Assembly (NCBI RefSeq): GCF_000166355.1
Contig: NC_014652.1
Coordinates: forward strand, 1,958,928 to 2,022,927
Direction: 5' to 3'
DNA length: 64,000 nt
Source of the DNA: Caldicellulosiruptor hydrothermalis 108
GTDB taxonomy: Bacteria; Bacillota; Thermoanaerobacteria; Caldicellulosiruptorales; Caldicellulosiruptoraceae
In this document: positions 16,394 through 25,058 of the stretch, piece after piece
Layout of the letters: each line of letters opens with the position of its first letter
Position numbering within the stretch: the first letter of the stretch is position 1
The notes under the pieces: model-generated
Databases searched by the model: none
Told to the model about the DNA's origin: nothing
The model's input: the letters and a program-made list of their open reading frames with translations, nothing else
Translations under genes and position numbers: made by a program

Positions 16394-17691
16394 TTCCTCT
16401 CACCACCTTTCAAAAGGTAATATAAAAGTTTTCTGCCATGATTTTGCACAGGATATACAGGCTTTTTTATTTCTTTGGCAACATCATCTATATGAACATC
16501 ATCCAAGAATTTATTTTCATGATTGAGAGCACATGCAGGGACCAAAACATAATCCCCAAGTTCTCTGCACTTTAGCTGGCTTATAATATCCTGGCCCGTT
16601 AAAAGCCCTGCAACAGTGACATTTTCACCAAAAAAATTATTGACAATAGCCACAACATCAACCTTTATATTTGGGTATTTCTGGTTAAAAGTTTCAATTA
16701 GTTCTTTCATAAACTTATATGCTGCCACAGATGTCACAAGAGTTATAAGTTTTTTTAATTTAACATTTGGTTTTAGTTTTTTTAAGCTACTTAAAAACTG
16801 TTTTTTAAAAAGGGCAAGAAGACCCACCCCATTTTCAATTTGTCTGAACTCTTCATAAAATCTATAATCAGGTATTTTCTCTTCTGCCTTTACATAAAAC
16901 TCATCTGAAGCAAATACAAGTTTGGTTCCAAATCTTCTTTCAAACTCTTTTTGCCATTTTGATATCTGCAAAAGAACCTCTTTTGCATCCTCTTTTGAAA
17001 AAGGCTCAAGCTCAAAAAGCCCCTCTCTATACTTGGTAAGTCCAACAGGCACAACTGCAATTGACCGAAGGTTTGGATAGAAGTTTGCAAGGCTTGATAT
17101 GGTCCTGTCAAGATTATCTTTATCGTTGATATTTTTCATCAAAACTATTTGAACATCAAATTCAATGTTGTGGCTTGACAAATATTCAAGTTGCTTTAAA
17201 ATCAAAGAAGCTTTGGGATTTTTAAGAATAAATTTTCGAAGCTGCGGGTCTGTTGTGTGCACAGAGATTTTCAAAGGGCTCAAGTGAAACTTAACTATTC
17301 TCTCAAAATCTTCTGTAGTCAGGTTGGTAAGGGTGATATAGTTACCACTTAAAACCGAAAGAACGGTGTCATCGTCTTTGACATATAAGGTATCTCTCAT
17401 TCCTTTGGGAAGCTGGTCAATAAAACAAAATATACATTTGTTTGTGCACCTTTTTACATTCTCATATTCAAATTCTATCCCAAGAGGCTTTACTTTTCTA
17501 TTTATAAGCCCTATTTTTTGGATATTGCCGTCTCTTATATATTCTATTACAAGACTTTCATCCTTGGAGTAATACATATAGTCAAGAAGATCATTAATTT
17601 TATTACCATTTATGCTCAAAATCATATCTCCTTCTACGATACCGCATTTATGAGCTAAGCTTTTTTCAGCTACTTTCGAAACCCTTAGCAT
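16390..17691 (-). CDS. DUF512 protein with PDZ and radical-SAM-like core
   Basis: 433 residues. A PDZ-like N-terminal segment (AHKCGIVEGDMILSINGNKI) precedes a cysteine cluster CTNKCIFCFIDQLPKGMR that resembles a radical SAM iron-sulfur site (CxxxCxFC). The C-terminal DUF512 part includes VTVAGLLTGQDI. This gene is commonly found next to der in Firmicutes, as here, with a 4-bp overlap; its substrate is unknown. Confidence 0.88.
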   Translation of the reverse strand: MLRVSKVAEKSLAHKCGIVEGDMILSINGNKINDLLDYMYYSKDESLVIEYIRDGNIQKIGLINRKVKPLGIEFEYENVKRCTNKCIFCFIDQLPKGMRDTLYVKDDDTVLSVLSGNYITLTNLTTEDFERIVKFHLSPLKISVHTTDPQLRKFILKNPKASLILKQLEYLSSHNIEFDVQIVLMKNINDKDNLDRTISSLANFYPNLRSIAVVPVGLTKYREGLFELEPFSKEDAKEVLLQISKWQKEFERRFGTKLVFASDEFYVKAEEKIPDYRFYEEFRQIENGVGLLALFKKQFLSSLKKLKPNVKLKKLITLVTSVAAYKFMKELIETFNQKYPNIKVDVVAIVNNFFGENVTVAGLLTGQDIISQLKCRELGDYVLVPACALNHENKFLDDVHIDDVAKEIKKPVYPVQNHGRKLLYYLLKGGERN

Positions 17692-17715
17692 CTTTTCACC
17701 TTTTCATATGCTTTT

Positions 17716-18513
17716 TTAATCTAAAAAGCCTTCCCGCGCTTTTGTTATATATTCCATACAAAACTCATCCTGCCCAGACAAAGTCTCAGAAGCATAAATG
17801 AGCTTCATTAAAACATCGTCAAGAGGGTCAGCAATACAGCTGTTGAGTCCAAAGTAGATTGCAATAGGCAAAAATGCTCTGTTTATCCACCTTCTTTTTG
17901 GCAAGCCAAAGGATATATTTGAAAGTCCGCATATGATATTCACATTCTCAAACTCATTCCTCAAAAGCCTGATTGTCTCAAGTACAATATCAACATATCT
18001 TTTATCCACAGAAACTGGCTGAACCATCGGGTCCAAAAAAATGTCCTCAAGCAAGATTCCTTCCTTGTCAAATCTGTCAACAAGTCGTTTTGCTATCTCA
18101 AGCCTCTCTTTTGGGTCTTCTGGAATGCCACTATCTTCCATCAAAAGTGCAACAACTTTCATGTTGTACTCTTTTATCACGGGCAGAGCTTTGTTTAAGA
18201 TTCCTTGCTCATATATGACAGAATTGAAAATTGCTCTTTGTCCTTTGTAGACTTTCATAACCTCAGAAATTACCTCTGGTCGTGGACTGTCAATTGAAAG
18301 TGGGGTGTCAACTTTGCTTTGAATGCTTTGAACCATCTTTTTTAGTATTTCCGCCTCAAGGTCAACAAACGCCCCAGCGTTTACATCTATATAATGAGCA
18401 CCTGCTTTTGCCTGCTTTTCTGCAAGGGATACTATGAAATTGTAATCTTCATTTTTTATAGCCTCTGCAACGTTTTTGACTGTTGAATTTATTTTCTCAC
18501 CAATAATTATCAT
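17716..18513 (-). CDS. Pterin-binding methyltransferase (AcsE/MeTr-like)
   Basis: A 265-residue TIM-barrel pterin-binding protein, of the DHPS/methyltetrahydrofolate methyltransferase superfamily. Signatures are IGEKINSTVKNV at the N-terminus, AGAHYIDVNAG, PLSIDSPRPEVI and ICGLSNISFGLPKR. These fit enzymes that move methyl groups from methyltetrahydrofolate to a corrinoid protein rather than folate synthesis. No corrinoid protein gene is next to it, so the methyl acceptor is unknown. It is 24 bp upstream of the DUF512 gene. Confidence 0.85.
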   Translation of the reverse strand: MIIIGEKINSTVKNVAEAIKNEDYNFIVSLAEKQAKAGAHYIDVNAGAFVDLEAEILKKMVQSIQSKVDTPLSIDSPRPEVISEVMKVYKGQRAIFNSVIYEQGILNKALPVIKEYNMKVVALLMEDSGIPEDPKERLEIAKRLVDRFDKEGILLEDIFLDPMVQPVSVDKRYVDIVLETIRLLRNEFENVNIICGLSNISFGLPKRRWINRAFLPIAIYFGLNSCIADPLDDVLMKLIYASETLSGQDEFCMEYITKAREGFLD

Positions 18514-18521
18514 CTAAGTTT

Positions 18522-18986
18522 TCACTCCTTTTTCTTAAGATACTCTTCTACCTTGTCCAGTTCAAAGCCATTGTAAATGTCGTTTAAAAGAAAATTTAGC
18601 TTGTGAAGCGCATCTAAAACCATCTCTTCAGAGATTTTATTTTCTCTTCTCAGCATTACAAGCTCATCTATGTCCATTATTCTGTAGCTGCCGTCAGGAT
18701 ATACCACAACATCAACAAGCAGATCTTCTGTGACAATCTTTTCTTCATCTTTCCGTGTATTAATGATATCACAATAGGTATAAATTAGTCTATCATCATG
18801 TCCATAGACTTTGCTAATTTTTATTCCTTTGTCAAAGTATATGCAAGAAGCTCCCCATTTGATATCCTCTCTTTTTTTGATTGGCAGCCACTTGGTGACC
18901 AATACTTGTTCGTCGAGGTAGACAATTTGGTCAGATGAGATATCTATCTCTTCTTCTGGGTAAAATCTTTTTCTTATAAGCCTCAA
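18522..18986 (-). CDS. DUF402 family protein
   Basis: 154 residues with the DUF402 pattern: KWGASCIYFDKGIKISKVY, an IYTYCDI strand, and the acidic VDVVVYPDGSYRIMDIDEL core. The family includes nucleoside phosphatases and FomD-like hydrolases, but the substrate here is unknown. The start is a TTG at 18986 with GGGGA upstream. First gene of the DUF402-to-plsY unit, with 8 bp to the next gene. Confidence 0.85.
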   Translation of the reverse strand: MRLIRKRFYPEEEIDISSDQIVYLDEQVLVTKWLPIKKREDIKWGASCIYFDKGIKISKVYGHDDRLIYTYCDIINTRKDEEKIVTEDLLVDVVVYPDGSYRIMDIDELVMLRRENKISEEMVLDALHKLNFLLNDIYNGFELDKVEEYLKKKE

Positions 18987-19005
18987 TTTTATTCCCCTTT
19001 TTCGA

Positions 19006-19033
19006 TTGATTTTTTTGAAAATTATTATATAAT
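19006..19033 (+). promoter_or_regulatory. Promoter of tRNA-Pro
   Basis: Plus strand: -35 TTGATT (19006-19011), 16-nt spacer, consensus -10 TATAAT (19028-19033), about 50 bp before the tRNA. Confidence 0.7.
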
Positions 19034-19085
19034 GATAAATAGAGGTTTGTAAACTTCATTTTAAAAAACATATAAAGCAAAAGGT

Positions 19086-19162
19086 CGGGATGTGGCGCAG
19101 TTTGGTAGCGCGCTTGGTTCGGGACCAAGAGGTCGCAGGTTCAAGTCCTGTCATCCCGACCA
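19086..19162 (+). tRNA. tRNA-Pro (anticodon CGG)
   Basis: 77 nt with encoded CCA. The anticodon stem CTTGG/CCAAG closes loop TTCGGGA; acceptor CGGGATG pairs with CATCCCG. Its 3' end lies 2 bp from the stop of the convergent sigK. Confidence 0.95.
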
Positions 19163-19164
19163 TT

Positions 19165-19902
19165 TTATATGCCATTATTCAGATTCTGAAGCTCCCCATA
19201 GAGTTTTTGAAGTGCCTTTTTCTCTATTCGTGAGACGTATGAGCGGGAGATGCCAAGCAGGTTTGCAACCTCCATCTGTGTTCTTTCTATGCCATTTTTA
19301 AGCCCGTATCTGAGCTCAATGATCTTTTTTTCGCGACCTTTTAAAATTTTGTCAAGCTTTTTCAAAAGATTTTTTATCTGGATTTTTAAATCAACCTGCT
19401 CGTCTATATCGTCCTGGTCGTTTTGCAAAACGTCCATGAGCGTTATCTCATTTCCGTCCTTGTCGCTGCCAATCGGATTTTCAAGTGAAAGCTGGGACAA
19501 AAATTTTTTGTTCTGCCTAAGATACATCAGTATCTCGTTCTCGATACATTTTGCTGCATATGTGGAAAGCTTTGTGCACTTAGCTGTAGAATAAGTCTCA
19601 ATTGCTTTTATAAGGCCAATTGTCCCAACAGAAATGATATCATCTGTTAAATTTGGGAATGAAAATGTGTATTTTTTTGCTATATGCGCAACAAGACGCA
19701 GATTTTTTTCAATGAGAATATTTCGCGCCTCTTTGCAGCCTTCCCACATCTTGTTCAGATACATTTCTTCTTCTTCAGAAGACATCGGTTGGGGGAATGA
19801 GCTCTGGTTTTCGATGTAAAACATTGTCAAGAGCCCCGCCACACTTTTTAAGGTCAGCATATAGTTTATGCTCATTCCCCCATTTTGTTGCATGTCCACC
19901 AT
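19165..19902 (-). CDS. sigK: Sporulation-type RNA polymerase sigma factor SigK
   Basis: A sigma-70 family factor close to SigK: FPQPMSSEEEEMYL followed by ARNILIEKNLRLVAHIAKKY (region 2), ISVGTIGLIKAIETYS, and a region 4 helix-turn-helix LLGISRSYVSRIEKKALQKLY. The family usually starts about 26 residues before FPQP, favouring the ATG at 19875, but neither that nor the longer start at 19902 has an ideal ribosome site. The hydrophobic pro-sequence-like N-terminus (LTLKSVAGLLTMFYI) resembles pro-SigK. The gene is intact, with no interrupting element. Confidence 0.88.
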   Translation of the reverse strand: MVDMQQNGGMSINYMLTLKSVAGLLTMFYIENQSSFPQPMSSEEEEMYLNKMWEGCKEARNILIEKNLRLVAHIAKKYTFSFPNLTDDIISVGTIGLIKAIETYSTAKCTKLSTYAAKCIENEILMYLRQNKKFLSQLSLENPIGSDKDGNEITLMDVLQNDQDDIDEQVDLKIQIKNLLKKLDKILKGREKKIIELRYGLKNGIERTQMEVANLLGISRSYVSRIEKKALQKLYGELQNLNNGI

Positions 19903-19908
19903 TAATTT

Positions 19909-21138
19909 TTAATTTTCTACCTTCTTTCTTAGCATTGCAAACTCTACAACAGGCCTGTCGAATTTTATTTTTGTAAGCTGCTGGGCATGAGGAACAACAT
20001 CTAAGGAATTTCCTTCAAGGTCATAAATTCTATCTATCCTTTGTATAAAATATGTCCCGTTTGGAAGCATAACCTCAACAGTATCTCCTTTGAAAAACCT
20101 ATTTCTTTGCTCAACCACAGCCCAGCCGTCATTTAGCACCTCTTTGACAATTCCCACAAATTCATATTCTCTAACATATTTGCTTGACTCAAACCTATAG
20201 TCGTCATGATCTGGCTTTCCAAAATAAAAGTTTGTTGTGTAACTTCTGTGAGAACACTTTGCAATTTCTTCAAGCCACTCTTTTTCAGGTTCAAAATGTT
20301 CAGGGTCTTTTATAAACTTGTCAATTGCTTTTCTGTACACACTTACAACTGTTGCAACGTAGAAACTACTTTTCATTCTCCCTTCAATCTTAAAAGCGTC
20401 AATACCTGCAAAAGCAAGCTTGTCAATGTGCTCAACCATGCAAAGGTCTTTTGAGTTAAAAATATACGTGCCATCAACATCTTCAAACACCTCAAAATAC
20501 TGGCCTGGTCTTTTTTCTTCCATGACATAATATTTATACCTGCACGGATGAGCACACTCGCCTCTGTTTGCGTCTCTGTATGTCATATACGCACTTAGAA
20601 AACACCTGCCTGAATATGAAATACAGACCGCTCCATGAACAAAAGCCTCAAGCTCAAGGCTCTCGGGGATATTCTCTCTTATTTCTTTGATTTCATCTAA
20701 AGACAGCTCTCTTGCAAGCACAATTCTTTTTGCACCAAGCTCGTACCAAAAACGAGCAGACTCATAGTTTGTTGTATTTGCCTGAGTGCTTATATGAATT
20801 GGTATCCCAAGCTTTTTAGCTTTCATGAATATCCCTGGGTCGGACACAATTATTCCGTCAAATTCAAAGTTTTTTATAATGTCAAAAAATTCATCTATTT
20901 TCTTAATATCTTCATTCCTTGCGAATATGTTAGCTGTAAGATACACCTTTTTACCATGTTTGTGTGCAAAATCAATGCCTTCTTTCATCTCATCAAAATC
21001 AAAATTGCCCGCATATTTTCTAAGTCCAAATTCTTTACCACCAATATACACACTGTCTGCCCCGTACAAAATTGCAGTTTTGAGCTTTTCCAAATCGCCC
21101 GCAGGTGCAACAAGCTCAGGCTTTTTTATCTTCATCAT
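19909..21138 (-). CDS. trhP: U32 family protein, tRNA uridine-34 hydroxylase type
   Basis: A U32 peptidase-family protein of 409 residues from the ATG at 21138 (GGAGG 11 bases upstream; a GTG at 21156 is an alternative). Signatures are PELVAPAGDLEKLKTA, the VHGAVCISYSGRCFLS motif and an iron-sulfur-type cysteine set continuing GECAHPCRYKYYV. It lies directly downstream of a YrrM-type methyltransferase and mltG, the same order as yrrL-yrrM-yrrN-yrrO in Bacillus. This supports a TrhP role in making 5-hydroxyuridine at tRNA position 34. Confidence 0.85.
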   Translation of the reverse strand: MMKIKKPELVAPAGDLEKLKTAILYGADSVYIGGKEFGLRKYAGNFDFDEMKEGIDFAHKHGKKVYLTANIFARNEDIKKIDEFFDIIKNFEFDGIIVSDPGIFMKAKKLGIPIHISTQANTTNYESARFWYELGAKRIVLARELSLDEIKEIRENIPESLELEAFVHGAVCISYSGRCFLSAYMTYRDANRGECAHPCRYKYYVMEEKRPGQYFEVFEDVDGTYIFNSKDLCMVEHIDKLAFAGIDAFKIEGRMKSSFYVATVVSVYRKAIDKFIKDPEHFEPEKEWLEEIAKCSHRSYTTNFYFGKPDHDDYRFESSKYVREYEFVGIVKEVLNDGWAVVEQRNRFFKGDTVEVMLPNGTYFIQRIDRIYDLEGNSLDVVPHAQQLTKIKFDRPVVEFAMLRKKVEN

Positions 21139-21167
21139 CTTCTCAAAAACCTCCACAAACCTTTTTT

Positions 21168-21806
21168 CTACTTCCTTACGGCTATCAACACTCCATCGCT
21201 GATAGGAAGAAGTGTCATTACAAAGTCAGGGTCATCTTCTATCATTTTTATGAACTTGTTCATTCTCTTTGCAATTGTTATCATCCTTCTCTTAAGATAT
21301 CTTCTTCCCACAACCATTCCCTTAAAAAGCACGTTGTCACATATAAGGAGGCAATTTTTAGCCATCTTCTCCTTGGTAAGGTTGAAATAATCAATGTACT
21401 GAGCTTTTGCGGCATCAAAAAATATCATGTCAAACTCACCTTCAATTGCCTCTAAAACCTCTTCCGCCTCACCACCAATAACAACTATTTTGTCCTGTGC
21501 ACCAAACTCTTTTATATTTTTCTTAGCCTCCATGACCATGTCAAAGTCCATCTCTATTGTAATAATCTTTGCTTCAGGACAGCCAAGGTGCATGGACAGC
21601 GTTGAAAATCCCACTGCAGTGCCAATCTCCAATATTCTCTTTGGTTTTTTCAGCATTGAAAGTATCGTTAAAAGGCGCGATACCTCTTTTGAAACTATTG
21701 GTATATTTCTCTTTTGAGCCTCCTTTTCAATCTTAGAAAGTCTTGGATCCATATTTGTAAGCTTACTTCTTATAAACTGGTTTAAAATGTCCTGCGATAT
21801 ATCCAT
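21168..21806 (-). CDS. trmR: tRNA 5-hydroxyuridine methyltransferase (YrrM/TrmR type)
   Basis: A 212-residue class I O-methyltransferase. Motif I is ILEIGTAVGFSTLSM, followed by IITIEMDFDMVMEAKKN and FDMIFFDAAKAQYIDYF, where the aspartates bind metal and substrate. In Bacillus this enzyme methylates 5-hydroxyuridine made by the neighbouring TrhP to give 5-methoxyuridine at the wobble base. Here trhP follows after 29 bp, and mltG ends 2 bp upstream. Confidence 0.87.
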   Translation of the reverse strand: MDISQDILNQFIRSKLTNMDPRLSKIEKEAQKRNIPIVSKEVSRLLTILSMLKKPKRILEIGTAVGFSTLSMHLGCPEAKIITIEMDFDMVMEAKKNIKEFGAQDKIVVIGGEAEEVLEAIEGEFDMIFFDAAKAQYIDYFNLTKEKMAKNCLLICDNVLFKGMVVGRRYLKRRMITIAKRMNKFIKMIEDDPDFVMTLLPISDGVLIAVRK

Positions 21807-21808
21807 TT

Positions 21809-22816
21809 TTATTTTTTCCCTTCTTCTATTTGTTTTTGAGCCTTCAAATGGTCTTCAAATGTCTTTGAAAATATATGAGTTCCATCCTTTTTGGCAACAA
21901 AAAATAGATAATCTGTTTTTGCAGGAGCTAAAGCTGCAAGAAGACTTTTTCTGCCAGGGCTGCAGATAGCAGAAGGCGGCAGTCCTTTTTTTAGGTATGT
22001 ATTGTACGTAGATTTTATCTTCACATCTTGCAAAGAAAGAACCTCTTTGTGAACAGGTAAGACGTATTCTACCGTTGCACAGCTTTCAAGTTTTATGCCT
22101 CTTTGTAACCTGTTTAAAAACACACCAGCAATAATCCCTCTTTCGCTATCTTTTTTTGCCTCTTTTTCAACAATTGAAGCAAGTATAACTGTTTGAATAT
22201 CATCTAAATTTGTTGTCTTTTTATCCTTTATGCTTTCATACACTTCTAAAAATCTATTTAGCATCATTTTAATAATATCCTTTTCTGAAGTGCCAGGATA
22301 TACTTCATATGTATCGGGGAACAAAAACCCTTCAAGCTTGTACTTTACTTCTTTTGAACTGTATTTATACTTAAAATTAAAGTCATAACTATTCACAGTT
22401 TCCAAAAACTTGTTTTCATCTACAAGTCCAAGACTTTGAAGTTTTTTGGCAATTTGCTCAACTGTAAACCCTTCTGGAATAGTAAACTTAATAGCAACTT
22501 TTGGAACAAAACCTTTTTCAAGAGCTCTGCAAAGCTCTCTATATGTCATATCAGACGAAAGTTTGTATTTTCCTGCTGCTAATTTGTAGTTGTTGAGTTT
22601 GACATAAAACATAAAAAAGTATGGGTTTCTTATAATCCCATTTTTCTTCAAAATCATAGCAACATCTTTTGTTGACGTATTCTGTGGAATCTCAACCACA
22701 GCTTCGATTACTTTTTCTCTTTGAGGTTTGAGTGATACATAAACAAGTGAGACCATTAAGACTAAGAAGAGTAATACAACCAAATAATATTTAAAACTTT
22801 TTTGCCATAATCTCAT
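21809..22816 (-). CDS. mltG: Endolytic murein transglycosylase
   Basis: MltG, a membrane-anchored lytic transglycosylase that cuts nascent glycan strands. One N-terminal membrane helix (YYLVVLLFLVLMVSLVYV) is followed by a LysM-like region (IPEGFTVEQIAKKLQ) and the YceG catalytic domain with EGFLFPDTYEV, the catalytic Glu in ASIVEKEAKKD, and the PSAICSPGRKSLLAAL tail motif. 335 residues, typical length. First gene of the mltG-trmR-trhP unit. Confidence 0.95.
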   Translation of the reverse strand: MRLWQKSFKYYLVVLLFLVLMVSLVYVSLKPQREKVIEAVVEIPQNTSTKDVAMILKKNGIIRNPYFFMFYVKLNNYKLAAGKYKLSSDMTYRELCRALEKGFVPKVAIKFTIPEGFTVEQIAKKLQSLGLVDENKFLETVNSYDFNFKYKYSSKEVKYKLEGFLFPDTYEVYPGTSEKDIIKMMLNRFLEVYESIKDKKTTNLDDIQTVILASIVEKEAKKDSERGIIAGVFLNRLQRGIKLESCATVEYVLPVHKEVLSLQDVKIKSTYNTYLKKGLPPSAICSPGRKSLLAALAPAKTDYLFFVAKKDGTHIFSKTFEDHLKAQKQIEEGKK

Positions 22817-22879
22817 AGTACTATTTACCCCAAAACTTTTCTTTGGTTTTCATGCTCATATTATACCACAATGAAAACC

Positions 22880-22914
22880 CAAAAAGAAAAAGAGCCGTCA
22901 ATAAACAGGCTCCT
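22880..22914 (-). terminator. Terminator of typA
   Basis: Short stem GAGCC (arms 22908-22912 and 22892-22896) with an 11-nt loop, then TTTTTCTTTTTGGG on the minus strand. It overlaps the last codons of typA. Confidence 0.65.
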
Positions 22915-24748
22915 TTTCTTCTTTTTTGATTCTTGCCTCCATCTTCTTTCGCATCTCATGATTTAAAATCTTTTTCCTAAGCCTTAAGCTCTTTGGTGTC
23001 ACTTCCAAAAGTTCATCCTCTGCCAAAAACTCTATACACTCTTCAAGCGAAAGCTCAACAGGCGGGGTGAGTCTCAAAGCTTCATCAGCTGTTGCTGAGC
23101 GCATATTTGTTAGGTGTTTTTTCTTGCAAACATTCACAACAATATCTTCTGGGCGCGAACTTTCACCAACAATCATACCTTCATACACCTGAGTTCCTGG
23201 GCCAATGAAAAGCCGACCTCTCTCCTGGGCATTGTAAAGACCATATGTTACAGCCTCTCCAGTTTCAAAAGCTATAAGTGCTCCTCTGTTTCTTTCTGGA
23301 ATATCACCAGCATGTGGCATATAGTCATAAAACACATGGTTCATAATGCCATTACCCTTGGTATCTGTCAAAAACTCAGACCTAAAACCTATAAGTCCTC
23401 TTGCAGGTATTATAAACTCAAGGCGCATAAATCCATCGTTTAAGATAGTCATATTTTGAAGCTGTGCCCTTCGCGGACCCAATTTTTCCATGACAGTGCC
23501 CATAAACTCTTCTGGAACATCAATTATCAAATATTCATACGGCTCATAAAGCTCACCATTTACAATCTTTGTTATAACCTGCGGCTTTGAAACCTGAAAC
23601 TCATAGCCCTCTCTTCTCATAGTCTCAATTAAGATTGCAAGGTGAAGCTCCCCTCTTCCTGACACCTTAAATGAATCGGGTGAGTCGGTCTCCTCAACTT
23701 TCAATCCTACATTTCTCTCAAGCTCCTTAAAAAGGCGCTCTCGTAAGTGCCTTGATGTTACATACTCACCTTCTTTTCCTGCAAAAGGTGAGTCGTTTGT
23801 TGAAAATATCATGGAGATTGTTGGCTCATCAATCTTGACAAACTCCAAAGGTTCTGGATTTTCCACATCTGCCACTGTCTGCCCAATGTTTATTCCTTCA
23901 ATTCCTGCAATTGCAATGATATCACCAAATTTTGCATCAAAACACTCAACTCTTTTGAGCCCCTCAAACTGGTAAAGCTTTGTAACCCTTGTCTTTTGTA
24001 GCACACCTTCTTCTTTTGTGCAAACTGCAACCTGCTGACCAACCTTTACACTTCCTCTTACAACCTTACCAATTGCAATCCTTCCCAAGTAGTTGTCATA
24101 GTCGATTGATGTCACAATCATTTGAAAAGGTGCATCAATATACCCAGAGGGGGCGGGGATATTTTTTACTATCATCTCAAAAAGTGGCTCTAAATTTTTG
24201 CTCTCATCATCCAAATCAAACTTGGCAATCCCCTCTTTTGCTGATGCAAAAACATATGGAAAGTCAAGCTGGTCTTCGTCTGCTCCAAGTTCAATAAACA
24301 GGTCCAAAACCTTGTCCAAAACCTCATATGGCCTTGCAAAAGGCCTGTCAATTTTATTTATAACAACAATTGGTTTGAGCTTAAGCTGAAGGGCTTTTCT
24401 TAAAACAAACTTTGTCTGGGGCATCGGACCTTCATAGGCATCTACAACCAAAAGCACACCATCTGCCATGACAAGCGACCTTTCAACTTCACTTCCAAAG
24501 TCTGCATGGCCCGGTGTGTCTATGATATTTATCTTTATGCCTTTGTATATAACGGCAGTGTTTTTTGCCATTATGGTAATTCCTTTTTCTCTTTCAAGCT
24601 GGTTTGAATCTAAAACTCTTTCTTCAACCACTTGATTTTCACGGAATATTCCACTTTGTTTTAGCATGCTATCTACAAGGGTTGTTTTACCATGGTCAAC
24701 ATGGGCAATTATAGCAACGTTTCTGATGTCGTCTCTTTGGGTTAGCAT
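22898..24748 (-). CDS. typA: Ribosome-associated GTPase TypA/BipA
   Basis: A 616-residue translational GTPase involved in ribosome assembly and stress growth. The N-terminal G domain has AHVDHGKTTLVDSML (G1), the switch region around EREKGITI, DTPGHADFGSEVERS (G3) and NKIDRP (G4). EF-G-like domains III and V and the BipA-specific C-terminal domain follow (RGLIGFRSEFLTDTKGNGI, LTNMRSATADEALRL). It is a single-gene unit with AAAGGAGG before the ATG. Confidence 0.98.
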   Translation of the reverse strand: MLTQRDDIRNVAIIAHVDHGKTTLVDSMLKQSGIFRENQVVEERVLDSNQLEREKGITIMAKNTAVIYKGIKINIIDTPGHADFGSEVERSLVMADGVLLVVDAYEGPMPQTKFVLRKALQLKLKPIVVINKIDRPFARPYEVLDKVLDLFIELGADEDQLDFPYVFASAKEGIAKFDLDDESKNLEPLFEMIVKNIPAPSGYIDAPFQMIVTSIDYDNYLGRIAIGKVVRGSVKVGQQVAVCTKEEGVLQKTRVTKLYQFEGLKRVECFDAKFGDIIAIAGIEGINIGQTVADVENPEPLEFVKIDEPTISMIFSTNDSPFAGKEGEYVTSRHLRERLFKELERNVGLKVEETDSPDSFKVSGRGELHLAILIETMRREGYEFQVSKPQVITKIVNGELYEPYEYLIIDVPEEFMGTVMEKLGPRRAQLQNMTILNDGFMRLEFIIPARGLIGFRSEFLTDTKGNGIMNHVFYDYMPHAGDIPERNRGALIAFETGEAVTYGLYNAQERGRLFIGPGTQVYEGMIVGESSRPEDIVVNVCKKKHLTNMRSATADEALRLTPPVELSLEECIEFLAEDELLEVTPKSLRLRKKILNHEMRKKMEARIKKEEKEPVY

Positions 24749-25058
24749 TTTGGTGTTTTAGAAGCCTCCTTTGAAAGTTTAATAGGGAGCTTTATTAATT
24801 TTAAAATAATCTGCTTTTTAAAGTCAAGGAAATTAGAAAGTTTGATATTGAATAGGGTGAAAATATCTACCGCAGTGAAAAGTTTTATAATAATACTAAA
24901 TAGAAAAAACTTGAATAAGAAGAAAATATTATCGCTTTCTTGATTTTAATACAAATGTAGCCCTTGCGTGAAGAAACATCAATGAACATTTACGCAAGGG
25001 CTAATAATAATTACAATTAAGATATAGTATCATCATTATTATTTCCTATTTCCTAAAT
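24749..25058. other. Intergenic region with a long inverted repeat
   Basis: About 310 bp between typA and the binding-protein gene. It holds an inverted repeat AGCCCTTGCGT (24959-24969) / ACGCAAGGGCT (24995-25005) with a 25-nt loop, probably ending the binding-protein transcript, although the T-run after it is weak. Nothing else coding is seen. Confidence 0.5.
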
